64,000 nt of DNA from Nocardioides sp. Kera G14 (GTDB lineage Bacteria > Actinomycetota > Actinomycetes > Propionibacteriales > Nocardioidaceae): NCBI RefSeq assembly GCF_020715565.1, contig NZ_CP085839.1:1922001-1986000 (forward strand), read 5' to 3'. The notes under the pieces are model-generated. The model searched no databases, was not told the DNA's origin, and was given only the letters and a program-made list of their open reading frames with translations. Below are positions 9,241 through 17,814 of this stretch, piece after piece. Made by a program: the position numbers and the translations under genes. The first letter of the stretch is position 1. Each line of letters opens with the position of its first letter.

Positions 9241-10208
9241 TTGCAGTTCCCGACTGCGCAGAGCATCTCGTCACTGGGGACCACGGGATCGTGGACATTG
9301 AGCGAGAGCCATGGGCCGTTGCCGAGGGCGTTGGTGAGGTAGCGCAGCGACGGCGCCACGATGTCGAGCGTCTGCTTCAACTTCGCATCCTGCTGATTGA
9401 GAGTGGCCACGACCTGGTTGAGCGCCACGAGGGAGGGCTTCAGGTCGGCCTTGGTCTGCGTCACGATCGTGCTCAACGCCTTGCTGAGCGTCGTGACCTG
9501 GACGAGGAGCGTCTTGATCGCCTCGCGGCGGCTCGTGATCTCGGCGAGGACGAGGTTCGACTGCTTCATCAGCTCGATCAGGTCGGGGCTGGTCGCGACC
9601 AGCTGGTCGCTGACGCTGCGCGCCGCCTGCAGGAGCGCGGTGGTCTGCGCGCCGCGCTTGGTGATGATCGCGGAGAGGGCGGCGACACCGTCGATCGCCG
9701 GGCCGATGTCCTCCTTGGTGGTGTCGAGGGTGTCGGCCGCGGTCGTCAGGGCCTTCGCCAGGACGACGGGGTCGAGCTCCTCGAGCTTTCCGGTGCCCTC
9801 GTTGAGGACGTCCTGGAGGTTGTAGGGAACCGAGGTCCGGGCGAGCGGGATGGTGTTGGTGCAGCAGCCACCCTTGGGGTCGACCTCGAGGTAATGCGAG
9901 CCCAGCAGGGTCGCGACCTTGACGGCTGCGCTCGACTGGGAGCCGACCTTGATGCCGCTCTTGACCCTGAAGGTGACCTTCACGTGGTCGCCGTCGAGCG
10001 CCACGCTCTTGACCTTGCCCACGACGACACCGTGGACCTCGACCGATTCGCCGGCGCGGAGGCCCGCGCTGTGCTGGAGGATCGCCGTGTAGGCCTTGGA
10101 CCCGAAGGAGGCGCTCGCGAGGAGCACGACGAGGATCGCGAAGACCACGAGCGCCGCGATGGCGGCGAGACCGATCCGATAGGGATCCCGGTCGGCGAGC
10201 GGCTTCAC
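9237..10208 (-). CDS. mceC: MCE family protein, MceC-type
   Basis: About 323 residues. One N-terminal transmembrane helix is followed by the MCE domain (YTAILQHSAGLRAGESVEVHGVVVGKV pattern) with a CC pair in the PKGGCC loop, and then the helical needle-forming region. The GTG at 10208 is chosen because its GTGA overlap with the mceB stop matches the coupling used elsewhere in this operon. A GTG two codons upstream (10214) is the alternative and changes only the first residues. A Cys near each end (LCAVGNC at the C-terminus) suggests an extracytoplasmic disulfide. Confidence 0.9.
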   Translation of the reverse strand: MKPLADRDPYRIGLAAIAALVVFAILVVLLASASFGSKAYTAILQHSAGLRAGESVEVHGVVVGKVKSVALDGDHVKVTFRVKSGIKVGSQSSAAVKVATLLGSHYLEVDPKGGCCTNTIPLARTSVPYNLQDVLNEGTGKLEELDPVVLAKALTTAADTLDTTKEDIGPAIDGVAALSAIITKRGAQTTALLQAARSVSDQLVATSPDLIELMKQSNLVLAEITSRREAIKTLLVQVTTLSKALSTIVTQTKADLKPSLVALNQVVATLNQQDAKLKQTLDIVAPSLRYLTNALGNGPWLSLNVHDPVVPSDEMLCAVGNCK

Positions 10209-11227
10209 TGGCACACCTTCGATCGCTTGGCGTTGTTGCCTGCCGGATTGATCGCGGGCGCGGCACCCAGCTTGATCTTCACTGCACAGGCATAGATGTT
10301 GAGGGCGTTCTGGTAGGAGCCCGCCCGACCGAGGCTGCCGAACGCGTCCCGGTAGCCCAGGACCGCCGCGATGATCTTGTCCCGGGTCTGGGCGAGCATC
10401 GTGGCGACGGTCCGGAACTGCTTGACCGAGTCCACGAGCGGCTTCTGCGTCTCCTGGAGGAGTCCGGACGTGGAGCCGATCAGCTGACTGACCCCGTCGA
10501 TCGAGTTCCCGATCGACTCACGGTCCTGCGCGAGCCCCTGCATGAGCTGCTTCAGCGACACGATGGTCGAGGAGAGCTGGGTGTCGTGACCCGACAGGTT
10601 CTGCAGGACCGGCGTGAGGTTGGTCAGCACCCGGCCGATCACCGCGTCGCGGTCCGCGACGAAGGTCGTCAGCTTCGTGGTCTGCTGGAGCAGGCCCTCG
10701 ATGGTGCCGCCCTCCCCCTGCAACACCTGCACGAGCGAGGTCGCGAGCTTGTTGACGTCGGCCGGCTGCAGCACCTCGAAGAGCGGCCGGAAGCCGTTGA
10801 GCAGCGTCGTGAGGTCGAAGCCCGGATCCGTGCGTGTGACCGGGATGGTGGCACCGTCGTGGAGCGGGACACCGTGCTGCGCCGGCTGCTCCATCGCGAG
10901 GTAGCGCTGCCCGACGAGGTTCTGGTAGCGCATGACGAGCGAGGTGTTGTCGAGGATCTGCTGATCGTCGCTCAGGCTGAAGTCCACCACCGCGTCGGCA
11001 CCGTCGCCCCCGACGCTGATGCCGTTGACCCGGCCGACCCGGACGCCGGCGACCTTGACATCGTCGCCGACGCGGAGGCCGCTGACGTCGGTGAAGTGCG
11101 CCTTGTAGTCGTTGGTCCCGCCCTCCACGCCGTTGTGCATCGTGCTGATGAGGACGACGAGCAGCATGATCGCGACGAGCGCGAAGAGCGCGAACTTGAT
11201 CGCGATGCCGCGGATTCCGGCCACCAT
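10205..11227 (-). CDS. mceB: MCE family protein, MceB-type
   Basis: 340 residues with an N-terminal helix (residues 8-28), then an MCE domain starting at YKAHFTDVSGLRVGDDVKVAGVRVGRV, and a long helical tail. The ATG at 11227 shares its A with the TGA of mceA (TGATG), implying translational coupling. The C-terminus ends in KVCQ with a second Cys in IYACAVKI, typical of MceB-like proteins. Role: second subunit of the hetero-hexameric Mce channel for lipid uptake. Confidence 0.92.
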   Translation of the reverse strand: MVAGIRGIAIKFALFALVAIMLLVVLISTMHNGVEGGTNDYKAHFTDVSGLRVGDDVKVAGVRVGRVNGISVGGDGADAVVDFSLSDDQQILDNTSLVMRYQNLVGQRYLAMEQPAQHGVPLHDGATIPVTRTDPGFDLTTLLNGFRPLFEVLQPADVNKLATSLVQVLQGEGGTIEGLLQQTTKLTTFVADRDAVIGRVLTNLTPVLQNLSGHDTQLSSTIVSLKQLMQGLAQDRESIGNSIDGVSQLIGSTSGLLQETQKPLVDSVKQFRTVATMLAQTRDKIIAAVLGYRDAFGSLGRAGSYQNALNIYACAVKIKLGAAPAINPAGNNAKRSKVCQ

Positions 11228-12288
11228 CAGTTCCCTCCGAAGCTGGGTCGGTCGCCGGTCCCGTAATAGCGCGGGCTGTCGAGGCGGAGCTTGGCGTCGA
11301 TCTTGAGGATCCCCTTGTCCATCGCGCCCTGGACGACCTTGGCGGCCTTCTGGTTGGCCTGGACGGCGGCGGAGATGCCGCCGGGGTTGTCGTGCAGGGC
11401 GTCGATGACCTGGAAGGCGCTCGACAGGAACCGCTCCAGCTGCTTGGTGTTGGTCGTCAGGAACGTGTCGCCGCTCTTCGCCAGCTTCGTCGCGTTGACG
11501 AGGACGCCGTCGAGGTCGGTGCGGTGGTCGACGAGCGTCTTGAGGGCCACGAGGCCGTCGTCGGTCGCGTCGAGGAGGTCGGGCGCGACCTTGTCCACCA
11601 GCTGGAGCAACGTCGCGAGCTGGTCGAGGTCGCTTCCGACCTGCGTCAGCTCGGGGTTGAACTGGTGGAGGTAGGCATCGAGGCCGTCGATCGTCGTGCC
11701 GAGCTGCTCACCGCGGCCCTGCAGCGCGACGGAGACCGCGCCGATGGCGGTGGCGAGGTCGGCCGGGCCGAGGGCCTTGACGAGACGGTCGATGTCGTCG
11801 AGCGCCTGCTGCAGCTCGAGCGTGTCCTGGCTCGTGTCGGCCGGAACGACCGCGCCCGGCTTGAGCGACGCTGCCCCCGAGGTCGCCGTCTCGCCCGTGG
11901 TGGGGCGGAGGTCGACGTACGTCGTCCCGAAGACGGTCGCGGGCAGGATCCTGGCCACGACGTTCGCCGGAACGTGCGGGAGCTGGTCGTCCTGCATGGC
12001 CAGGGTGACGCGGACGCCGCCGTCGGTGCCGTTGGTGATCGACTTGACCCGTCCGACGACGAGGCCGAAGAGCTTGACGTCGGAGCCCGAGGTGAGCGCG
12101 CCGCCCGCGTTCCTCAGGTCGGCGCTGACCATGGGTGGCCCGCCCCACGCGCCACTGGTGCGGAGGCGGATGAGCCCGAGCAGGACGAGGATGACGAGGA
12201 GCGTGGCGAGGCCACGACGGGCGAGCTGCTGCTTCGTCGGGTCCTTGCGCGGCTTCACGGTGCGGGTGGGCATCAGCATCGCGATCAC
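11227..12288 (-). CDS. mceA: MCE family protein, MceA-type
   Basis: 353 residues. The first ~40 hold a basic start (PTRTVKPRKDPTKQQLARR) and one membrane helix, followed by the MCE domain (VSADLRNAGGALTSGSDVKLFGLVVGRV pattern) and the helical region. A GTG start at 12288 overlaps the yrbEB stop by 4 bases. Two ATGs lie 3 and 5 codons in and are possible alternatives. The first mce gene immediately after the two permease genes is the canonical order. Pathogen 'mammalian cell entry' naming is historical; lipid import is the supported role. Confidence 0.92.
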   Translation of the reverse strand: MIAMLMPTRTVKPRKDPTKQQLARRGLATLLVILVLLGLIRLRTSGAWGGPPMVSADLRNAGGALTSGSDVKLFGLVVGRVKSITNGTDGGVRVTLAMQDDQLPHVPANVVARILPATVFGTTYVDLRPTTGETATSGAASLKPGAVVPADTSQDTLELQQALDDIDRLVKALGPADLATAIGAVSVALQGRGEQLGTTIDGLDAYLHQFNPELTQVGSDLDQLATLLQLVDKVAPDLLDATDDGLVALKTLVDHRTDLDGVLVNATKLAKSGDTFLTTNTKQLERFLSSAFQVIDALHDNPGGISAAVQANQKAAKVVQGAMDKGILKIDAKLRLDSPRYYGTGDRPSFGGN

Positions 12289-13118
12289 CCCGAGATCCGG
12301 AAGCCGGGGTCGCCACCCCAGAAGATGAGGGTCAGGAGCATGTTGAGCGCGACCACCACGACGATGCTGGCGCGGATCGAGGCGCCGGTGGCCTCGCCCA
12401 CCGCCTGCGGACCGCCGCCGGCCTTGAGGCCGTACCAGCAGTGGATCAGCGTGATGATCACCGAGAAGAGCATGATCTTGATGACGGAGTAGAACACATC
12501 ACGTCCCTGCACGAAGGTCGAGAAGTAGTGCTCGTACTGGCCCGGTGACTGGTGGAAGAGGAAGACGACGGACCACTGCGAGGCGACGTAGGAGCCGATC
12601 AGCCCGACGAGGTAGAGCGGCAGGATGGCGACCACCGTCGCCGCCAGCCGGGTCGCGACGAGGTAGCGCACCGGCCGTACCGCCATCACCTCGAGGGCGT
12701 CGACCTCCTCGCTGATCTTCATCGAGCCGAGCTGCGCGGTGAAGCGGCAGCCGACCTGCGCGGCCAGGGCGAGCGCCGCGATCAGGGGCGCCAGCTCGCG
12801 GGTGTTCGCGCTGGCGGAGATGAATCCGGTGAGCGGCGCCAGGCCGACGAGCTCGAGGCCGTTGAAGCCCTCGATGCCGAGCGACGTGCCGGCAGCGATG
12901 GAGAGCAGCACCATGACACCGACGGTGCCGCCGCCGACGAGCAGCGCGCCCGAGCCCCACGCGATGTCCTTGAGCTGGCGCAGCGCCTCGTTGGGATAGA
13001 GCCGCAGCGTGGTCGGGACGCTGCGCAGCGCGGTCCAGCTGAAGGTGGCGAAGTCACCCAGGGCGGCGAACGCGTCGACGACCGCGTTCGTCGTGCTCGC
13101 GACGAGACCCCGGGCCAT
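12285..13118 (-). CDS. yrbEB: YrbE/MlaE-type ABC permease, second subunit
   Basis: 277 residues with about five to six transmembrane helices and the MlaE permease signature EEVDALEVMAVRPVRYLVATR, which forms the coupling helix contacting the ATPase. With the first YrbE it makes the inner-membrane permease of the Mce lipid importer. The ATG at 13118 shares a base with the upstream TGA (TGATG). No ATPase gene (MceG/Mkl) is in this operon; in actinobacteria it is normally encoded elsewhere and shared. Confidence 0.93.
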   Translation of the reverse strand: MARGLVASTTNAVVDAFAALGDFATFSWTALRSVPTTLRLYPNEALRQLKDIAWGSGALLVGGGTVGVMVLLSIAAGTSLGIEGFNGLELVGLAPLTGFISASANTRELAPLIAALALAAQVGCRFTAQLGSMKISEEVDALEVMAVRPVRYLVATRLAATVVAILPLYLVGLIGSYVASQWSVVFLFHQSPGQYEHYFSTFVQGRDVFYSVIKIMLFSVIITLIHCWYGLKAGGGPQAVGEATGASIRASIVVVVALNMLLTLIFWGGDPGFRISG

Positions 13119-13909
13119 CAGGCCGCACCGCTCGGCGAGAGCATCGAGTAGGCCTGCGTGAGGGCCACGTTCACGACGGCGAGCAGGATGACGCTGAGCA
13201 CGACCGCCTGGTTGACCGCGTCGGCGACGCCCTTGGCGCCACCGCTGGCCGACAGGCCCTTGTGGCAGGCGACGATCGTGGCGATGAAGCCGAAGATCAG
13301 CGCCTTGAGCTCGGCCAGCGCGAGGTCCATCGGCTGGCTGAAGCTGACGAAGGAGTTGATGTAGGTGCCGGCGGAGACCTTGCCGCCGCCGACGTTGAGG
13401 ATGAAGCCGGTGAGCATGGCCGCGACGGCGACGACGACGGTGAGCAGCAGTGCGACGACGAGTGCCGCGACGACCCGCGGGGCCACGAGGCGCTGGATCG
13501 GGTTGATGCCCATCACCTTCATCGCGTCGATCTCCTCACGGACCTGCCGTGCGCCGATGTCCGAGCAGATCGCAGAGCCGACCGCACCGGCGATCATCAG
13601 GCTCGTGACGAGCGGCGCGCCCTGACGCAGGACGCCGATGCCGTTGACCGCGCCGGAGAAGGAGACGGCGCCGATCTGGGAGGCGATGCCGCCGATCTGC
13701 ACCGAGGTGATCACGCCGAACGGGATGGCCACGAGGATCGTCGGGAGCAGGGAGACCTTGGTCATGAACCAGGCCTGGAGGAGGAACTCGGTCCAGCTGA
13801 AGCGTCGCGCGATCATGTCGCTCACCGCTGATCTGCTGGCTTCGGCGCTCAACACCACGAGCTTCCCGCTCGTGACGACGCCGGCCCGCGTACGGTCCGC
13901 AAAACTCAC
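13118..13909 (-). CDS. yrbEA: YrbE/MlaE-type ABC permease, first subunit
   Basis: 263 residues, the first gene of the eight-gene mce operon. Transmembrane helices surround the EEIDAMKVMGINPIQRLVAPR coupling signature typical of MlaE/YrbE permeases. The start is GTG at 13909 (MSFADRTRAG). Upstream lie 146 bases shared with the divergent phosphodiesterase gene, containing an inverted repeat (13956-13971) that could control the operon. The tight overlaps downstream indicate one transcript of about 8 kb. Confidence 0.93.
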   Translation of the reverse strand: MSFADRTRAGVVTSGKLVVLSAEASRSAVSDMIARRFSWTEFLLQAWFMTKVSLLPTILVAIPFGVITSVQIGGIASQIGAVSFSGAVNGIGVLRQGAPLVTSLMIAGAVGSAICSDIGARQVREEIDAMKVMGINPIQRLVAPRVVAALVVALLLTVVVAVAAMLTGFILNVGGGKVSAGTYINSFVSFSQPMDLALAELKALIFGFIATIVACHKGLSASGGAKGVADAVNQAVVLSVILLAVVNVALTQAYSMLSPSGAA

Positions 13910-13955
13910 TGACGTGCCTTCCCCCGCTGATGCTCTCCCCGAGTTGTCCTCCGAC

Positions 13956-13971
13956 TGTAACGCGCGTCACA
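13956..13971. promoter_or_regulatory. inverted repeat upstream of the mce operon
   Basis: TGTAACGCGCGTCACA: TGTAAC and GTCACA are inverted repeats (5 of 6) around GCGC, 47 bases upstream of the yrbEA start. The TGTAAC half-site also occurs in front of the tetR gene at 15697 and, inverted, at the fadA2/fabG4 promoter. An operator is inferred only from position and symmetry. Confidence 0.4.
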
Positions 13972-14055
13972 GATAAGGGTTACGGCGCGGTCGTTCACAG
14001 TTGTTCACAGCCTGCGCATCCGTGCTTCACCGGTGCCGACCGTAGGGTCGGCGGC

Positions 14056-15657
14056 ATGGCCCGACGACGACATCTCGCCCTCGCCGCCCTCGCTCCCGTT
14101 CTCGCCGGCTTCCTGCTGATCGCGCCTGTCAGCGCTCCCGCAGAGGCCGCGACGGTCCACCGCGCAGCCCCCGTCAGCTCCGTCGCACACCCCATCGCGG
14201 GCGAGCGCTTCACCCTCTCAGGAGGTCTGGGCCGGTCCGTGTCCCGCTACGCGCTGCTGCAGCGCAGGAGCGGCAACCGCTGGGTCGGCGTCCAGAAGAA
14301 GCGGATCCCGGCCTCGGGCCGCTACGGCTTCGTCATCACCCAGCCGAGCACCACCGCGTCCTGGCGGGTGATCGCCCGCCGGACCCGGGTCCGTCACCAC
14401 ACCTACGCCCTTCGGCAGAGCGCGCCGCGGACCCTCACCCGCGCCGCCCAGAGGGGCAGCATCGCCGGCGCACGCGTCATGAGGGTCGGCGGCAGTCTGC
14501 TCGTCGAGGCGGCCTTCTCGCCGGGCCGACCCGGCCGGGCGGTCCAGTTCCAGATCAACGACGGCTCCGGTTGGCGCGCGGCGCGCAACGGCCGACAGGG
14601 TCCGATCGGCCGCACGCGCTACACCGTGGCCAGTTCCACGCAGCGACTCCTCCAGGTGCGGGCCGTCACCGGCGCACGCAACGGCGCGCCGGCGTACACC
14701 ACTCCGTCGGTGAAGGTGCCGGTCGTCGGCGTACGGCCCCAGATCGCGGCCCACCGCGGCTTCTCCTCCTACTACCCCGAGAACACGCTGCCCGCGTACA
14801 GCGGTGCCCTCGGCAACGGGACCGACTGGCTCGAGACGGACTTCCAGCGCACGGCGCCCGACACCCAGGCCGAGGTCGACAGCGTCGCCACCGGCGAGTG
14901 TCCCGCCGCCGTGACGACGGCCGGAGCACAGCACTTCATCGCCCTGCACGACAACGACTTCGACCGCACCACCAACGTCCGCACGGTCTTCCCGCCCAGC
15001 TCCTACCCGGACCTCTATGACGCGAAGGGCAACCCGGTCGTCGGGGAGTTCACGCTCTGCCAGATCAAGCAGCTCGACGCCGGGTCGTGGAAGAACCCTG
15101 CCCTCTTCGCCCACACCCCGGTGCCGACGCTGGAGGAGGTGCTGGACCTGCTGCGCACGTCGTCCAACACGACGGCGCGGATCATGATCGAGCCGAAGCT
15201 CTCCAACGTCACCGAGTCGACCGCGCTCGCCGATGCCGTCCAGGCGTACGACGTCGCTCACGCCTCCGACGCGGGTTACTGGCCTCTCATCGACCCGAGT
15301 GGCCACCATGACCGCGCCCTCTTCGACACCTTCGACTTCGCCGACGCGACGGCCCTGACCGCCCACACCCCGGGGATCGAGGTCGGCACCGTCGCCGACA
15401 ACACGGCCGATGCCATGCATGGTGACGAGACCGCGCCCGCGATCTCGACCGCGGCAGGCGCCACAGCCGTGCTGGTCAAGGACAACCTCGTCACGGCAGC
15501 ACGGGTCGATCGCCTGCACGCGGCGGGCTTGAAGGTCTACGTCTGGACGGTCGACAGTGCGGCCCGCTGGTTCGAGCTCGCCGCGCTCGGCATCGACGGC
15601 GTCATCACCGACAACTCGAAGGGCATGGCGGCGCAGTTCCGAACCCTCGGGCTGTGA
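14056..15657 (+). CDS. secreted glycerophosphodiester phosphodiesterase
   Basis: A 533-residue exported enzyme started at ATG 14056, where a signal peptide begins (MARRRHLALAALAPVLAGFL, then an Ala-rich cleavage region near residue 31). About 200 residues of beta-rich sequence of unknown type follow. The GDPD catalytic TIM barrel starts at residue 231 with AHRGFSSYYPENT: His233 of the HRG motif, ENT, then ETDFQ metal ligands and HDNDFDRTT. It ends with the typical VYVWTVDS and GIDGVITDN strands. Family reaction: hydrolysis of glycerophosphodiesters to glycerol-3-phosphate plus alcohol, outside the membrane. It is divergent from the mce operon. Confidence 0.92.
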   Translation: MARRRHLALAALAPVLAGFLLIAPVSAPAEAATVHRAAPVSSVAHPIAGERFTLSGGLGRSVSRYALLQRRSGNRWVGVQKKRIPASGRYGFVITQPSTTASWRVIARRTRVRHHTYALRQSAPRTLTRAAQRGSIAGARVMRVGGSLLVEAAFSPGRPGRAVQFQINDGSGWRAARNGRQGPIGRTRYTVASSTQRLLQVRAVTGARNGAPAYTTPSVKVPVVGVRPQIAAHRGFSSYYPENTLPAYSGALGNGTDWLETDFQRTAPDTQAEVDSVATGECPAAVTTAGAQHFIALHDNDFDRTTNVRTVFPPSSYPDLYDAKGNPVVGEFTLCQIKQLDAGSWKNPALFAHTPVPTLEEVLDLLRTSSNTTARIMIEPKLSNVTESTALADAVQAYDVAHASDAGYWPLIDPSGHHDRALFDTFDFADATALTAHTPGIEVGTVADNTADAMHGDETAPAISTAAGATAVLVKDNLVTAARVDRLHAAGLKVYVWTVDSAARWFELAALGIDGVITDNSKGMAAQFRTLGL

Positions 15658-15696
15658 TCGACTGTGGCCGGGATCGTGTCCTGCACCGCGTGAACC

Positions 15697-15713
15697 TGTA
15701 ACTCCGAGTTTCA
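15697..15713. promoter_or_regulatory. probable TetR operator in front of tetR
   Basis: TGTAACTC-C-GAGTTTCA, an inverted repeat with 7 of 8 matching positions around one base, 19 bases upstream of the tetR start codon. Size, symmetry and position are those of an autoregulatory TetR operator. The same GAGTTACA half-site occurs twice in the fadA2/fabG4 promoter at 17765-17784. Confidence 0.6.
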
Positions 15714-15732
15714 CATCCCGTACAGTTCAAGG

Positions 15733-16410
15733 GTGAGTACCGCCCCCGAGACCGACGGTCGACGATCCGCAGCGGCCGCGCGCCGGCGCGCGCGGGAGAG
15801 CGACATCATCGGCGCGACCCGGAAGCTCTTCGACGAGCGCGGCGTCCGCGATGCCCAGATCGAGGACATCGCCCGAGCCGTCGGGATCAACCGCGCGATC
15901 GTCTACCGCCACTTCACCGGCAAGGAGGAGCTCTTCGCGCTCACCCTCGTGGGCTACCTGGAGGAGCTGCGCGCGGAGCTCGAGACGGCAAGCGCCGGCG
16001 AGGGATCGCTCGCCGACAAGGTGGCCGCGACCATCGGCGCCTTCGTGGACTACGGCGTGGCGCACCCCGCCTTCTCCGACTGCGCCCAGGCGCTGATGCG
16101 CCGGACCGGCCCCGAGCTCTTCGACGAGATCTCCGAGGGTGCGATGCTCCGCCTCGGTCGCGCGATGACGGGTTGCCTGTCGATCCTGACCCGCCTCATC
16201 GACGAGGGAAACGCCGCCGGCGACTTCCACGTCGAGAACCCGGCCTTCCTCGCGAACACCCTCTATGCGAGCGGACTCGGCGCCCTCCAGCTTGCGCGGA
16301 TCGGCATCACCGTCACGGAGGCGATGCCGGGTGTCCCCGTCGTGGGCGAGCTCTCCGTGGCAGAGGTGAGGGGCTACATGACGAAGGCCGCCCTAGCCAT
16401 GCTCCGCTAG
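15733..16410 (+). CDS. TetR family transcriptional regulator
   Basis: 225 residues. The N-terminal DNA-binding domain has a clear helix-turn-helix (IEDIARAVGINRAIVYRHFTGKEELF, about residues 43-68) and a larger helical ligand-binding domain behind it. The start is GTG at 15733. A palindrome overlaps its promoter. It sits between a phosphodiesterase and a convergent fatty-acid thiolase gene, and the palindrome half-site recurs at the thiolase/fabG4 promoter. A repressor of lipid-degradation genes responding to an acyl-CoA-like ligand is therefore inferred; the ligand is not known. Confidence 0.9.
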   Translation: MSTAPETDGRRSAAAARRRARESDIIGATRKLFDERGVRDAQIEDIARAVGINRAIVYRHFTGKEELFALTLVGYLEELRAELETASAGEGSLADKVAATIGAFVDYGVAHPAFSDCAQALMRRTGPELFDEISEGAMLRLGRAMTGCLSILTRLIDEGNAAGDFHVENPAFLANTLYASGLGALQLARIGITVTEAMPGVPVVGELSVAEVRGYMTKAALAMLR

Positions 16411-16421
16411 GACGGCCTTCG
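16382..16421. terminator. hairpin between convergent tetR and fadA2-like gene
   Basis: Arms CGAAGGCCGCCCTAGC (16382-16397) and GCTAGGACGGCCTTCG (16406-16421) match at 15 of 16 positions with an 8-base loop. The left arm lies inside the last codons of tetR. Both genes end here, so a bidirectional terminator is the simplest reading. Confidence 0.65.
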
Positions 16422-16434
16422 GCAGGATTCCTGA

Positions 16435-17724
16435 CTACTTCTCCAGGATCGCCACCACGCCTTGGCCGCCTGCGGCGCAGACGGAGATGAGCGCGCGACC
16501 GCTGCCCTTGGCGTCGAGGAGCTTCGCGGCATTGGCGACGATGCGACCACCGGTGGCGGCGAAGGGGTGACCCGCAGCCAGCGAGGAGCCCTTGACGTTG
16601 AGCTTGGACCGGTCGACCGAGCCGAGCGGCTCGTCCAGGCCGAGGCGCTCCTTGCAGAACACCTCGTCCTCCCACGCCTTGAGCGTGGAGAGCACCTGGG
16701 AGGCGAAGGCCTCGTGGATCTCGTAGTAGTCGAAGTCCTGCAGGGTCAGCCCGTTGCGCGCGAGCATCCGGGGGACGGCGTACGCCGGCGCCATCAGCAG
16801 GCCTTCGCGGCCGGTGACGAAGTCGACCGCCGCCGTCTCGGAGTCCACGAAGTACGCGAGCGGCTTGAGGCCGTGGGCCTCGGCCCACTCCTCCGAGGAG
16901 AGCAGGACGGTGGAGGCGCCGTCGGTGAGCGGCGTCGAGTTGGCCGCCGTCATCGTGGCCCCCTCCCCCTTGCCGAAGACCGGCTTGAGCGTGGAGAGTT
17001 TCTCCACCGAGGAGTCGCCGCGCAGGTTGTTGTCGCGCTCGAGGCCGCGGAACGGCGTGACCAGGTCGTCCTGCCAGCCCTCCTCGTAGGAGGCGAAGAG
17101 GTTGTGGTGCGAGGCGACGGCCAGCTCGTCCTGCGCCTCACGGGTGATCTTCCACTCCAGTGCGGTCAGCGCCTGGCTGTCACCCATCGAGAGGCCGGTC
17201 CGCGGCTCGCCGTTGGACGGGACCGCGAGGCCGATGTCGCCCGGACGGATGGCGGCGAGCGCCTTGAGCTTGTCGGCCGTCGTGCGCTTGTTGTTGACGG
17301 CGATGAGCTTCTTGCGGAGCTTCTCCGAGATCGCGATCGGGGCGTCCGACGTGGTGTCCACGCCTCCGCCGATGCCCGAGTCGAGCTGGCCGAGGGCGAT
17401 CTTGTTGGCGATGTAGTTGATCGCCTGGAGCCCGGTCCCGCAGGCCTGCTGCAGGTCGACGCCGGGGGTCTCGGGCGCGAGCTTGGTGCTCAGCACCGAC
17501 TCGCGGACCAGGTTGAAGTCGCGGCTGTGCTTGAGCACCGCGCCGCCGGCGACCTCGCCGAGACGCTCACCGTCGAGGCCGAAGCGGGCGACCAGGCCGT
17601 CGAGCGCGGCCGTGAACATCTCCTGGTTGGAGGCGTTCGAGTAGGCACCGTTGGAGCGGGCGAACGGGATCCGGTTGCCGCCGAGGATGGCGACCTTGCG
17701 GGCCGCACGCGAGGAGTCAGTCAT
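16435..17724 (-). CDS. fadA2: acetyl-CoA C-acetyltransferase (FadA2/FadI-like thiolase)
   Basis: 429 residues. Thiolase signatures: nucleophile Cys95 in QQACGTGLQ, the IHEAFASQ motif, AAGHPFAATGGRI with the catalytic His, and the second Cys in SVCAAGGQG near the end. Expected to cleave 3-ketoacyl-CoA (or condense acetyl-CoA) in the cytoplasm during beta-oxidation. It is divergent from fabG4-htdX across 90 bases. This arrangement matches the mycobacterial fadA2 / fabG4-htdX locus as I recall it, which supports the symbol. Direct repeats GAGTTACA lie in the shared promoter. Confidence 0.9.
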   Translation of the reverse strand: MTDSSRAARKVAILGGNRIPFARSNGAYSNASNQEMFTAALDGLVARFGLDGERLGEVAGGAVLKHSRDFNLVRESVLSTKLAPETPGVDLQQACGTGLQAINYIANKIALGQLDSGIGGGVDTTSDAPIAISEKLRKKLIAVNNKRTTADKLKALAAIRPGDIGLAVPSNGEPRTGLSMGDSQALTALEWKITREAQDELAVASHHNLFASYEEGWQDDLVTPFRGLERDNNLRGDSSVEKLSTLKPVFGKGEGATMTAANSTPLTDGASTVLLSSEEWAEAHGLKPLAYFVDSETAAVDFVTGREGLLMAPAYAVPRMLARNGLTLQDFDYYEIHEAFASQVLSTLKAWEDEVFCKERLGLDEPLGSVDRSKLNVKGSSLAAGHPFAATGGRIVANAAKLLDAKGSGRALISVCAAGGQGVVAILEK

Positions 17725-17764
17725 GGTTCGATCCTACGCACGCCCGGATCGATTTGTGGACAGT

Positions 17765-17784
17765 GAGTTACACAACGAGTTACA
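17765..17784. promoter_or_regulatory. direct repeats in the fadA2 / fabG4 divergent promoter
   Basis: Two exact GAGTTACA copies at 17765-17772 and 17777-17784, 12 bases apart start to start, in the middle of the 90-base divergent intergenic region. GAGTTACA is the reverse complement of the TGTAACTC half-site in front of the nearby tetR. Likely binding sites for that or a related regulator. Confidence 0.5.
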
Positions 17785-17814
17785 GATGCTCGGTGGTCGG
17801 TTAGATTGGCTCGC

